Shown piece by piece: positions 24,662 through 33,116 of a DNA stretch of 64,000 nucleotides. The notes under the pieces were generated by a model. The model ran no database searches, had not been told where the DNA came from, and saw only the letters and a list, made by a program, of their open reading frames with translations. The translations under genes were made by a program, and so were the position numbers. The first letter of the stretch is position 1; every line of letters begins with the position of its first letter. The DNA is from Nocardia sputorum (lineage in GTDB: Bacteria; Actinomycetota; Actinomycetes; Mycobacteriales; Mycobacteriaceae), in the NCBI RefSeq assembly GCF_027924405.1, contig NZ_AP026978.1, positions 930,001 through 994,000 of the forward strand, in the 5' to 3' direction.

Positions 24662-25579
24662 TCATCCTAGTTCGCGCAGGTCCGCCGGTTGAATCGCTTC
24701 GCGCAGGAACTCACCGAGTTCGCGCAGCACGGCCGCCGCGGGCGCCGCCAAGGCGGCCTGCAGCTGAGCGACGTGCCACAAGCCCTTGCTCTCGGTGAAG
24801 CGCACGTGTACCCCCGCCTCGCGTAGTGCGGTGACCAGCACGACGCACTGCCGGTGCAGCAGCTCGCTGACGTCCACCTGCACGTAGGTGGGCGGTAGAC
24901 CGCGCAGCTCACCGGTCAGCGGCGCGTAGCCCGGGTCGGCCGGGTCGCCATCGCCCAGGTAGGCGGCCGCGCACGCACGGGACCACGGCTTGTTGATCAC
25001 CAGATCGCGTTCGCGCTGCGGGATCTCGTTCGGGTCGGCCCATGGCGCGATCAAGCCGAGCGCGGCCGGGGTCTGCCCGTGCCGGGCGAGCAGGCGCTGC
25101 GCCAGCGCGAGCGACAGACCGCCGCCCGCGGAATCACCGGAGACGGCGATCTGGTCCGGCCGCAGCCCCGAGTTACCCACGAGTTCCAGGAACGCCGCTT
25201 CGGCGTCGTCCAGTGCGGCGGGGAAGGGGTGTTCCGGCGCCAGCCGGTAGTCCAGCACGTAGACCGGGCAGCCGGTGTCCCGGGCCAGTCGAGCCGCCAG
25301 CGAGCGGTGTGTCGCGGGCGAACCGACCGCGTACCCGCCCCCGTGCAGATAGAGGACCGCGCCGTGATCGGAGGTGTCCGCGAAGCCGATCCGCTCGGCG
25401 GGCCTGCCGCCCAGGTGCACGGGCCGCACGACGGCGCCCGCGGGCAGCAGTTGCGCCCGCGAACTCACGTCGAGCAGCCTGCGTTGCACCGCGAACGGCA
25501 GTCGTTTGTTCAGCGTGACCCGGAAGATCGGGTTCAGTACCGCCCGCGCGAGGGGCAGTGGAAGGTCGATGTCCCGCAC
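24662..25579 (-). CDS. HSL-family alpha/beta hydrolase (esterase/lipase)
   Basis: A 305-residue carboxylesterase of the hormone-sensitive lipase group. The oxyanion-hole motif HGGG begins at His79 (YLHGGGYAVG), the nucleophile Ser150 is in SGDSAGG, and the probable His is in GLWHVAQLQ near the C-terminus. It is the last gene of a minus-strand unit with an SDR and a Baeyer-Villiger monooxygenase, separated from the SDR by 15 bases. This trio resembles the mymA operon of M. tuberculosis (mymA, lipR, SDR). It would hydrolyse the ester made by the monooxygenase. Confidence 0.9.
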   Translation of the reverse strand: MRDIDLPLPLARAVLNPIFRVTLNKRLPFAVQRRLLDVSSRAQLLPAGAVVRPVHLGGRPAERIGFADTSDHGAVLYLHGGGYAVGSPATHRSLAARLARDTGCPVYVLDYRLAPEHPFPAALDDAEAAFLELVGNSGLRPDQIAVSGDSAGGGLSLALAQRLLARHGQTPAALGLIAPWADPNEIPQRERDLVINKPWSRACAAAYLGDGDPADPGYAPLTGELRGLPPTYVQVDVSELLHRQCVVLVTALREAGVHVRFTESKGLWHVAQLQAALAAPAAAVLRELGEFLREAIQPADLRELG

Positions 25580-25594
25580 TCGTCGCTCCTCGGC

Positions 25595-26425
25595 TCAGGG
25601 CAGGAAGCGACGTTCGACGTTCGCCGCGATCCGCTGGTAACCCGACGCCGTGACCCGGACGAACAGGTCGAGCAACTTGGCCTCCCAGCCGATCAGCACG
25701 CGGCCCTGCCCCTTGCGCACGCCCTCGACGATGGTCTGCGCCGCCATGTCCGGGGTGTGGATGGCCAGCTTCCGATCGAACATCGACGCGGCGGACTTGG
25801 CGTCGATGCCCTCGGCGTAGGTGGCGTTGCGGGCGACAGCGGTCTTGATGCCGCCGGGATGCACGCAGGTGACCTTGACCGGATGCCGCGCGACCAGCAT
25901 CTCCTGGCGCAGCGACTCGGTGAAGCCGCGCACCGCGAACTTCGCCGCGTTGTAGGCGCTCTGCCCGGGGATCGCGATCAGGCCGAACAGGCTGGACACG
26001 TTGACGATGTGGCCGTCGCCGGACTCGATGACCATCGGCAGGAACGCCTTGGTGCCATTGACCACGCCCCAGAAGTCGACGTCCATCACGCGCTCGAAGT
26101 CCTTGTACTCCGAGCGGATGACCTCACCGTGGTGGGCGATGCCCGCGTTGTTGTACACCTGGTGCACGGTGCCGAAGTGCGCCTTCACCGCGTCGGCGTA
26201 GAGGATCACCGCCTCACGCTCGACCACGTTCAGGCGGTCGGACTTCACCTGCGTGCCGAGTTGCTCGCAGCGGCGCACGGTCTCGGCCAGACCCTCGACA
26301 TCGATGTCCGACAGTGCCAGCTTGGCGCCGCGCCGGGCCAGATTCACCGCCAGCGCCCGGCCGATCCCGGAACCGGCTCCGGTGATCACACATACCTTGT
26401 TCTTGAAGTAAGCGTCACTGCTCAC
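25595..26425 (-). CDS. Short-chain dehydrogenase/reductase
   Basis: A 276-residue NAD(P)-dependent oxidoreductase. The cofactor motif GAGSGIG is at 16-22, NNAG at about 92-95, catalytic Ser144/145 in VNVSS and Tyr158-x3-Lys162 in SAYNAAK. The C-terminal extension (DLFVRVTASGYQRIAANVERRFLP) is hydrophobic and basic. The GTG start overlaps the monooxygenase stop by four bases, so the two are translationally coupled. In the proposed pathway it would form or consume the ketone or alcohol partner of the monooxygenase. A role in lipid or ketone catabolism is inferred from context. Confidence 0.92.
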   Translation of the reverse strand: MSSDAYFKNKVCVITGAGSGIGRALAVNLARRGAKLALSDIDVEGLAETVRRCEQLGTQVKSDRLNVVEREAVILYADAVKAHFGTVHQVYNNAGIAHHGEVIRSEYKDFERVMDVDFWGVVNGTKAFLPMVIESGDGHIVNVSSLFGLIAIPGQSAYNAAKFAVRGFTESLRQEMLVARHPVKVTCVHPGGIKTAVARNATYAEGIDAKSAASMFDRKLAIHTPDMAAQTIVEGVRKGQGRVLIGWEAKLLDLFVRVTASGYQRIAANVERRFLP

Positions 26426-27951
26426 GATGCCACTGCTTTCAGATCTTCTCGGGAGATGGAGATGTCGTACGCCGCCACGTCGAAATTTCTGGTGAGCCTA
26501 CGGAATTCGAAGGTCCAGTCCGGCCACAGCGTGGTGTTGTTGCCGTGCTTGTCCAGGTACCAGCTCGAGCATCCGCCGGTGAGCCAGACGCTCCCGGCCA
26601 GCTTCGCCTGCAGGCCGGCGTTGTAGGCATCCTGCACGTCGCGGCGCACTTCCACGGTACGCAGGTCGAGGCGGTCGATGGTGGCCAGCGCGTCGGCGAC
26701 GTAGTTGATCTGCGATTCGATCATGTACACCATCGAGGTGTGCCCGAGCCCGACGTTCGGGCCGAGCAGGAAGAACATATTGGGGAAGTTCGCGATCGAG
26801 GAGCCCTTGTAGCCCTGCTGGCCGATCTCGTCGAACACCTCCGACAGGGTGCGTCCGTCGCGGCCCGCGATCGTGTCGTAGGTCGGCGAGTCGGTGACGT
26901 GGAAGCCGGTCGCCACGATCAGCGCGTCGATCTCGCGCTCGGTGCCGTCCGTGGTGACGATCGAGTGCGCGCGCACCTCGGCGATGCCGTCGGTGACCAC
27001 GTCGACGTTCGGCCGCGACAGCGCGGGGTAGTAGTCGTTCGAGATCAGCATGCGCTTGCAGCCGATCCGGAAGTTCGGCGTGACCTTGGCGCGCAGCTGC
27101 GGATCGCGGATCTCGTAACGCAGCTTGGCCTTCGCGATCGCCTCGAACACCTGCATGAGGGCGGGAACCTTGGCCAGCCCGACCACCTGGGTCTCGCGCG
27201 CGGCGTAGATGGCCGCGCGGGATAGTCGCTGCAGGCCGGGCACATGCTTGAAGGCGAGCCGCTCCGCCTTGGTGTACGGACGGTCCAGGCGCGGCAGCAG
27301 CCACGGCGCGGTGCGCTGGTAGACGTCCAGGTGACCGACCTTCGGGGCGATGGCGGGCACGATCTGGATGGCCGAGGCGCCGGTGCCGATGATGGCGACC
27401 CGCTTGCCGGTCAGGTCGGCGTCGTGGTTCCAGCGCGCGGAGTGGAAGATCTCGCCTTCGAACTCGTTGATGCCTTTGATGTCGGGCAGCGCGGGCTCGC
27501 ACAGCGCGCCGACCGCCGAAACCACCGTGTTCGCGGTGAAGCTGCCCTTACTCGACTCGATCTCCCACAGGGCGGTCTCGTTGTTCCAGCGGGCGCTGGT
27601 CACGTCGCAGTCGAAGATGTGCTTGTCGCGCACGTCGTAGCGCTTCGACACGTCCTGGATGTACCGCTGGATCTCGCCCTGCCGGGAGAACGACCGCGAC
27701 CAATCCGGGTTCAGCGCGAACGAGTACGAGTACAGGTGCGAGGGGACGTCGCAGGCCGCGCCGGGATAGGTGTTGTCGCGCCAGGTGCCGCCGACGTCGC
27801 TGCCGCGCTCCAGCACGAGGAAATCGTTGCGACCCTGCTGGGTCAGCCGGATGGCCAGACCCAGACCCGCGAACCCGCTGCCGATGATGATCGTCCTGGC
27901 GTGGCGCGTGGGTCGGCCGGCGACAGCTTTGTCTGTGACCTTGCGACTCAT
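26422..27951 (-). CDS. Baeyer-Villiger-type flavin monooxygenase
   Basis: A 509-residue FAD/NADPH enzyme that inserts oxygen next to a ketone or oxygenates sulfur or nitrogen. The FAD-binding motif GSGFAG is at 24-29, the Baeyer-Villiger fingerprint FxGxxxHxxxW appears in FEGEIFHSARW, and the NADPH fold in VAIIGTGASAIQ follows. A DxxxGG-like region (ERGSDVGGTWRDNTYPGAACD) is also typical. It begins at ATG 27951 only seven bases after a TAGGCT -10 element, so its transcript is probably leaderless. It is the first gene of the BVMO-SDR-esterase operon and diverges from a TetR regulator. Confidence 0.93.
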   Translation of the reverse strand: MSRKVTDKAVAGRPTRHARTIIIGSGFAGLGLAIRLTQQGRNDFLVLERGSDVGGTWRDNTYPGAACDVPSHLYSYSFALNPDWSRSFSRQGEIQRYIQDVSKRYDVRDKHIFDCDVTSARWNNETALWEIESSKGSFTANTVVSAVGALCEPALPDIKGINEFEGEIFHSARWNHDADLTGKRVAIIGTGASAIQIVPAIAPKVGHLDVYQRTAPWLLPRLDRPYTKAERLAFKHVPGLQRLSRAAIYAARETQVVGLAKVPALMQVFEAIAKAKLRYEIRDPQLRAKVTPNFRIGCKRMLISNDYYPALSRPNVDVVTDGIAEVRAHSIVTTDGTEREIDALIVATGFHVTDSPTYDTIAGRDGRTLSEVFDEIGQQGYKGSSIANFPNMFFLLGPNVGLGHTSMVYMIESQINYVADALATIDRLDLRTVEVRRDVQDAYNAGLQAKLAGSVWLTGGCSSWYLDKHGNNTTLWPDWTFEFRRLTRNFDVAAYDISISREDLKAVAS

Positions 27952-27958
27952 ATAACCG

Positions 27959-28015
27959 AGCCTACGGCCCTATTGAGCGCTAGTCAACAGTGTATTGACT
28001 GGCGTTCAGTAGGAT
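27959..28015. promoter_or_regulatory. Divergent BVMO/TetR promoter with long imperfect palindrome
   Basis: The palindrome 27974-28008 has 14-base arms (TGAGCGCTAGTCAA and TTGACTGGCGTTCA) matching at 12 positions around a seven-base centre. On the minus strand, TTGACT inside the left arm, a 17-base spacer and TAGGCT (27959-27964) form a near-consensus promoter for the monooxygenase operon. On the plus strand TAGGAT (28010-28015) serves the regulator gene. A TetR dimer bound here would block both promoters. Confidence 0.7.
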
Positions 28016-28021
28016 TGGCGG

Positions 28022-28654
28022 GTGACCAGAACCCAGGGAGACGCCCCCAAGCGCACGCGGCTGAGCCCGGACGAGCGCCGCGAGCAACTGATCACCTTGG
28101 GCGCGAAGATGCTGGGCGAACGCTCCATCGAGGACATCTCCGTCAGCGAGATCGCCGCGCAGGCCGGCATCTCGCGCGGCCTGTTGTTCCACTACTTCCC
28201 GACCAAGCAGGACTTCCAGCTCGCGATCGTGCACCACGCCAACGCGGAACTGCTCGAGCGCGTCACCCCGGACCGCAGCCTCGGCCTGTTCGAGATGCTG
28301 CGCGACTCCATCGAGCGCTACATCGAGTACGTCACGGAGAACCGCACGTCCTACCTCGCGCTCCTGCGCGGCCCCACCAGCGTCAGCCCCGAACTTGCCC
28401 CGCTGGTCGACCAGACCCGCGACGCCATCATCGGCATCATCCTCGCCGAGACTCCAGTGCCGGTCACCGAAGCCGACCACCCTCGCCTCATGCTCGCGAT
28501 GCGCGGGTGGATCGCGTTCGTCGAGGAATCCACGCTCACCTGGCTGCGCTCCGAACCCATCCCGCGTGCCGAGCTGATCGACCTGCTGGTCGAATCGCTG
28601 ATCGCCATAGCGTTCTCGGTGGACCCGGCTCTGGCCGCCGCGCTGCGGGGTTGA
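28022..28654 (+). CDS. TetR-family transcriptional regulator
   Basis: A 210-residue repressor. The N-terminal helix-turn-helix is SVSEIAAQAGISRGLLFHYFPTKQDF near residues 40-65, and the rest is an all-helical ligand-binding domain. It diverges from the Baeyer-Villiger monooxygenase operon, with 70 bases between the starts that hold a long palindrome, so it very likely represses that operon and itself. GTG 28022 lies six bases after TAGGAT, consistent with a leaderless transcript. A ketone, ester or fatty-acid-like inducer is a guess from the controlled genes. Confidence 0.92.
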   Translation: MTRTQGDAPKRTRLSPDERREQLITLGAKMLGERSIEDISVSEIAAQAGISRGLLFHYFPTKQDFQLAIVHHANAELLERVTPDRSLGLFEMLRDSIERYIEYVTENRTSYLALLRGPTSVSPELAPLVDQTRDAIIGIILAETPVPVTEADHPRLMLAMRGWIAFVEESTLTWLRSEPIPRAELIDLLVESLIAIAFSVDPALAAALRG

Positions 28655-28835
28655 CCTCGATCCTCCCGTGGCCGGGGATGGACAGGCCACGACTGTGGCG
28701 CTGCCCACACGCCGCACTCCGCATGCCCTTGTGCTGCCAATACCGTGCTGTTCCAGTGCCTTTCGATTTTGTGACGGCAATCCCGCCGCATACCGTTGTG
28801 TGGTCGATGGTGTGGGACGGCGATGGAGGCCGCCG

Positions 28836-31043
28836 ATGTTGGTCATCAATGAACGAACGACGGCGCCGCGATCCGAACAGCGCGTGCTCGACTGGATGCG
28901 GACCTGGACCGGCCAGTACGTCATTGTCGGACTCGCGATCTCGGGGTGCTATCTACCCGACCGCGAACGTACGGACGAGACGCAAGAAGCCGATCTGGTG
29001 GTGATCACCCCCAGGGCAGCGGTCGTGGTCGAGGTCAAGGGCACCGTCCCGGAGGCGACGAGCGGTGTCCTGTCGGTGCAGGCCAACGGCCGCTGGCGAC
29101 TGTCCGGCTACGCGGGCGACCCGATCCACGTGCGCGACCACGACAGCAGCCCGTTCGACCAGGTGACGAACAACGTCTTCAACTTGAAGGCGCTGGTGCG
29201 CAAGCACAACGCGGAAGCCTTCGTCGACGGCCTGATCGTCGTCGTGCCGCCGAAGGACTCGAACCTCACGCTGAACATCGAGTCGCGCAGGCGCGGGTGC
29301 GCTGTGGTGCTCGGAGCCGGGCAGGCCGACCTGCGCGCCTGGTTCCACCGCACCGCGAGCCGCAAGCTCATCTGGACCGCCGAACGCACGCACGCCCTGC
29401 TGACCGACTTGAACCTGGGCGACCAGGTCACCATCGACGACCTGGCGGCGGACGGTTTCCCGCCGGAGCAGAAGTTGCGGGCCGGGACGCTGGCGGCGCT
29501 GGAGAGTGTCACGCGAAAGACTACGGAGCTCGCGGACAGGACGTCTACCGAAGCGGTCGACGGGTCCGCTGATACGGACGCATCACCGGTGGGTGCCGTG
29601 CCCGAGCCGTCGGACGCCGTTCCGGATGCAGCGCGGGTCACCGCATCGACATCAGCCGCTGGAAAGCCTGACGATGTCGACCACCAGGACTCGGAGGAAG
29701 ATCGGACTGTCATGCTGTCCGCGCCGGAGCGGACCGACGCCCCGGACGCTGGTTCCGGGGAGCGCGTGGGTTCGGAGGTTGTTTCGCCGACGCGATCGGG
29801 TGCTGAAGCTGGTTCCGGGGAGCGCGTGGGTTCGGAGGTTGTTTCGCCGACGCGATCGGGTGCTGAAGCTGGTTCCGGGGAGCGCGTGGGTTCGGAGGTT
29901 GTTTCGCCGACGCGATCGGGTGCTGAAGCTGGTTCCGGGGAGTGCGCGGGTTCGGAGGTTGTTTCGCCGACGCAATCGGGTGCTGAAAGAGCATCGCAAG
30001 TCTACCTGTCATCGTCGACGGCTCCGCAGCCGCTCGAGACCGCGGCTGTTCCAGACGGTGGCCAGGACGCGTTCGAGTCGCATCCCCCGGAGGTGCCCGC
30101 TGCCCCGGCGGGGACGCAACCTGCCGAATCAGATCCTTTTGCACCGGAATTCCTCGCGCCGGAGCCCCCACCGCCCGCCTCGTCGGACGCGACAGCGCAT
30201 TCATATGCCGGCGAAGGGGAGCATCGGTCGGCATCCGCTCGCGCGGACGCCGAGCCCGATGTGCCAGAAGATCATCATCCGGAGCCGCCTCGCTTCGAAG
30301 GCCGCCTCGCGGCGAGGTTCGCGCAGGAAGACGCCGAGCCGAATTCCTCTGTGCGGGAACGCTTCGCGACCGGGTACGTGGCATCGATACCCCCCGCCGC
30401 AGCTGAGCCCACTTCACCGGAACGAACTGAACCTGAACTTCTCCCCGCCGACGAGGATTTCGATCCGGCCGCGCGATCGGCCCCCGCATCGTCGTCGTTC
30501 ACGGACAGTTGGTCGTCGTGGATCGAGCCCGCCCTTGCCCGCCCGGCCCTGGAACCTCAGCCGAGCCGGTCCCGCCCGCTGCGTCCGCGCCCGACCCCCG
30601 AACCTCAGCCGAGCCGGTCCCGCCCGCTGCGCCCGCGCCCGGCCCCGGAACCTCAGCCGAGCCCGCCCGCCGCGTGGTCCACACCCACCCCCGAACCGCG
30701 GCCACTGCGCCGTCCCACACCGACCGCGGTGCTAGAGCGTCCACGGACAGCGGTTCGCGACCAGATCACCGCACTGTCCGCACGTATCCCCGGCCGCGCC
30801 TCCGAGAAATCGAAGCCACGCGGCCACCGCTCACAACAGATCGCCGCGGTGGCACTGATCGTGCTCGTCATCGGGGTGATCTGGATCCTGGCGGCCTCCT
30901 GCTCGCCCACGGGCGGCGCTGTGCAACCGACGCAAGCTCCCGCGCCCACCACCGAGGCAGTTCCGCCACCGCCACCGGTCACGGAAACCCCAGGCCGCAT
31001 GAACCTTTTGCCGTTGTGCACTCCGTTCACGCCCAAGTGCTGA
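28836..31043 (+). CDS. NERD-domain protein with repeat-rich linker and C-terminal membrane anchor
   Basis: A 735-residue protein. The N-terminal ~130 residues are a nuclease-related (NERD) domain, with the core ETQEADLVVITPRAAVVVEVKG carrying the D and E-x-K type residues of PD-(D/E)xK folds. A conserved accessory domain runs to about 220. From about 235 to 660 it is acidic, then Pro/Arg-rich, and contains four 20-residue tandem repeats (305-384) and a 16-residue Pro/Arg repeat. A transmembrane helix at about 667-689 (IAAVALIVLVIGVIWILAA) is followed by a short outer tail with Cys. GGAGG six bases before ATG 28836 fixes the start. Biological role unknown. Confidence 0.85.
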   Translation: MLVINERTTAPRSEQRVLDWMRTWTGQYVIVGLAISGCYLPDRERTDETQEADLVVITPRAAVVVEVKGTVPEATSGVLSVQANGRWRLSGYAGDPIHVRDHDSSPFDQVTNNVFNLKALVRKHNAEAFVDGLIVVVPPKDSNLTLNIESRRRGCAVVLGAGQADLRAWFHRTASRKLIWTAERTHALLTDLNLGDQVTIDDLAADGFPPEQKLRAGTLAALESVTRKTTELADRTSTEAVDGSADTDASPVGAVPEPSDAVPDAARVTASTSAAGKPDDVDHQDSEEDRTVMLSAPERTDAPDAGSGERVGSEVVSPTRSGAEAGSGERVGSEVVSPTRSGAEAGSGERVGSEVVSPTRSGAEAGSGECAGSEVVSPTQSGAERASQVYLSSSTAPQPLETAAVPDGGQDAFESHPPEVPAAPAGTQPAESDPFAPEFLAPEPPPPASSDATAHSYAGEGEHRSASARADAEPDVPEDHHPEPPRFEGRLAARFAQEDAEPNSSVRERFATGYVASIPPAAAEPTSPERTEPELLPADEDFDPAARSAPASSSFTDSWSSWIEPALARPALEPQPSRSRPLRPRPTPEPQPSRSRPLRPRPAPEPQPSPPAAWSTPTPEPRPLRRPTPTAVLERPRTAVRDQITALSARIPGRASEKSKPRGHRSQQIAAVALIVLVIGVIWILAASCSPTGGAVQPTQAPAPTTEAVPPPPPVTETPGRMNLLPLCTPFTPKC
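29748..29987 (+). repeat. Four 60-base tandem repeats within the NERD gene
   Basis: Units start at 29748, 29808, 29868 and 29928. The first three are identical base for base; the fourth differs at only a few positions. Each encodes 20 residues (AGSGERVGSEVVSPTRSGAE) in frame. Identity at silent positions shows recent expansion and a likely copy-number-variable locus. Confidence 0.97.
30552..30671 (+). repeat. 48-base Pro/Arg-coding repeat within the NERD gene
   Basis: GAACCTCAGCCGAGCC recurs at 30552, 30600 and 30648, giving about two and a half copies of a 48-base unit. Each unit encodes 16 residues (EPQPSRSRPLRPRP plus two). The repeat keeps the reading frame and lies shortly before the membrane helix. 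Confidence 0.9.
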
Positions 31044-31074
31044 CGACATAGGCGCATGCGGCGGGCCGCGACCG

Positions 31075-31350
31075 GTGGGAGTTGAATTGGGAATCGACAT
31101 CATTATTCAAAATCAGATCCACGAACGGATCGGCCTGGTATATGGAGACGCGGAAGATACGCTTGTCAAGTATCGAGAGAATGCTCCAGCAGGCTCGATA
31201 CTCCGGGGTCTTCACGCGCACGCGGACACGATGTTCAACACAACTCAGCTGGCCCTGCTACTAGATGAGATGGCAAATGCTCTGCCGAACAACGAACAAG
31301 AAACGAGATGCTTGCCGTATTGCGCGATGCCGCCGAAGCTGCAATCCCCT
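31075..31350 (+). pseudogene. Frameshifted and truncated small gene of unknown family
   Basis: The first frame reads MGVELGIDIIIQNQ and continues in protein-like sequence (GLHAHADTMFNTTQLALLLDEMANALPNN) to about 31306. The same theme then continues in a second frame (MLAVLRDAAEAAI) until about 31350, where it stops resembling a protein end and an unrelated minus-strand remnant begins. Base composition is markedly more AT-rich than the flanks. I do not recognise a family. I read it as a broken gene, from one frameshift plus loss of the 3' end. Confidence 0.5.
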
Positions 31351-31354
31351 GCGG

Positions 31355-31560
31355 TATTGTGCGCAGCCACCGGCAGGTCGCCGATCACGGCGAGCACGTC
31401 GGGAAGTCGCTGTGCGAAGCCGGGCTGACCGGCGACGTCGTCTGGCGTGATCTTGTGGACGCGAACGATGTACGACGAGAATTCGTCGATCGGCGACCGG
31501 GGACCTGCACAGCCACGTTTGGGTGGCCACCGTATGAGGACCCCCGTGGACAGGACTGGC
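31355..31560 (-). pseudogene. Remnant of a DnaQ-like 3'-5' exonuclease gene
   Basis: The minus strand encodes VHKITPDDVAGQPGFAQ followed by LPDVLAVIGDLPVAAHN, which matches the 'vHgIt.edv...p.F.e....l...l.g.....vAHNa.fD' block of the DEDDh exonuclease domain (DNA polymerase III epsilon type). The Exo I motif (D-x-E-T-T-G) and the C-terminal Exo III region are absent. After AHN the sequence degenerates. The piece is enclosed between two other broken genes. Confidence 0.55.
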
Positions 31561-31564
31561 GTAA

Positions 31565-32493
31565 TCACGACGCGCCGGACAGCCATTTTCGAACGCGAGG
31601 GAACGCGGATTTCTTGCGTCGTGTTCGAAGGGGCGGGTTGAACCAGCCGGGCAACGGTTCTCGGGCGGCAAGCCAGGCATGCGGCACCCCGGCGATCGGA
31701 TCGGGGCGGATTCCGATGCCGGTGTAGGCGCCGACGATGCCGCCGACGATGGCGCTCGTGGTGTCGATATCTCCATCCGCCGCGATACATGTGGCGATCG
31801 CGGCCGGGTAATCGGCCAAATGCGTTGCGGCGGCCTAAATCGTGAACGGCACCGTGTTCTGTGCGGTGACCAAAGATCCGTTGCCGAGTTCCTCCGCGGC
31901 GTCCTTCGCGGAGGCTCCGAGCAAAGTGCGAGCACGGCGAATCAGTCGGCTGGTCTCACCGTCGTCGAGGCGGTCGATGATGGTGGTGATGAAATCGTCC
32001 GATGTCGGCCGCTTCCCGGTCAGGCGGGCATGAGCGGCCTGACCAGCCGCGAGTGCTACCGCCACCGCGCCGCTTCGGCGGCGATCTTGTCCGGATCGTC
32101 GGCGTAGAAGGCGCCCAGCGGGGCAACCCGCATGGCCGCACCGTTGCCGCAGGATCCCTGGCCATCGAACGCGGCTCCGGCCGCCTACCGCCAGTGCACG
32201 CCGTTGCGAATTCGACGCAACGTGTCGACCGCCAGGAAACCGTAGTCGCGGCGCGGGTCGAACCGTCGCGCGAAGGCGGCGGCAAGCCGATCCTGTTCGA
32301 TCGCACCGTGACTGGAGAGCTGAGCGACCACCGTGCAGGCCATTTCGGTGTCGTCGGTCCACCCCGACTGTCGCGCAGGGAGATCGCATGCACGAAGATC
32401 CGGAATCGACCGGCCCATGATGGGGAACTCCGCACCCAGCGCATCCCCCACAGACAGCCCATCGAGTGAATCGAGCATCAAGTCAACGTGCAT
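31565..32493 (-). pseudogene. Decayed ADP-ribosylglycohydrolase-family gene
   Basis: Start and end of the family are both recognisable: DSLDGLSVGDALGAEFP and GWTDDTEMAC near the 5' end, GQGSCGNGAAMRVAPLGAF in the middle and DGDIDTTSAIVGGIVGAY near the 3' end. Two in-frame TAG codons interrupt it: at 32185-32187 after NGVHWR (probably from CAG) and at 31835-31837 after VPFTI (probably from TGG). Near 32055-32070 a deletion with frameshift removes the segment normally containing THAHPEG. It would have removed ADP-ribose from proteins or small molecules. Confidence 0.85.
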
Positions 32494-32657
32494 CGCGTCC
32501 GATGGTAACCATGCCGACCGAGGTCAGCGCACATGTCGCAGTGCTTCACCGGCTCATCGCAGAAGAGGGTGTAGTTGGGTCCGTCATTCGCTCGCACGGA
32601 TTTCACGCTCGGCTGCGCTCCTATCCGAGCGCGACGAGACGTGCGCCGGCGAACAAG

Positions 32658-33116
32658 CTATGCGCGGTCGTTGCCATCGCGCAGGGAATGGATCATGCTC
32701 CGCAGGATCCGGAACGCGTCTGCCTGCTCGGTCTCGGTCAGGCCGGCCAGCATTCTGACCTCGACGGACCGGACCGCTACGGTCGCCTTCTGGAGACTCC
32801 GTCGTCCGCGAGGGGTGAGCCGCGTGGGAAGAACCTTCCCGACAGGTGCCTCCGCGGGCCTGGTCACGTAGCCCTCGCGTTCCAGGGTCTGGAGCAGCAC
32901 GTTCATCGTCTGCCGGGTCACGAACGCGCCGCGCGCGAGTTCGGAGTTCGACAAACCCGGTCGTTGCGCCAGCAGTTCGAGGCAGGAGTAGTGCGTCACG
33001 CTCATCCCGAGCGGCCGCAACACCTCCTCCATGGCCGCGCGGAGGGCGCTCGACGCCTCTTTCAGCAGGTAGCCCAGTGACGTCTCGAGGTCGACGCCGA
33101 CACCGTCTTGACTCAT
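32658..33116 (-). CDS. MarR-family transcriptional regulator
   Basis: A 152-residue winged-helix regulator. The DNA-binding region is LSNSELARGAFVTRQTMNVLLQTLEREGYVTRP, followed by the wing (GKVLPTRLTPRGR), with dimerisation helices at both ends. The frame is open far upstream, but ATG 33116 gives the standard length. The ATG itself overlaps a TGTCAG palindrome, which strongly suggests autorepression. It diverges from a glyoxalase-like gene, the typical MarR plus effector-binding-protein pairing. The pair is intact although both flanks are decayed, so it may be a separate acquisition. Confidence 0.9.
   Translation of the reverse strand: MSQDGVGVDLETSLGYLLKEASSALRAAMEEVLRPLGMSVTHYSCLELLAQRPGLSNSELARGAFVTRQTMNVLLQTLEREGYVTRPAEAPVGKVLPTRLTPRGRRSLQKATVAVRSVEVRMLAGLTETEQADAFRILRSMIHSLRDGNDRA

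Noticed and set aside
29748..29987. CRISPR array
   Set aside because: The repeats are directly adjacent with no variable spacers, in frame inside a coding sequence, and no cas genes are present.
29506..30735. Long overlapping frames through the tandem repeats of the NERD gene
   Set aside because: The 60-base period keeps all frames open automatically. Only the frame with the NERD domain, ribosome site and membrane helix is convincing.
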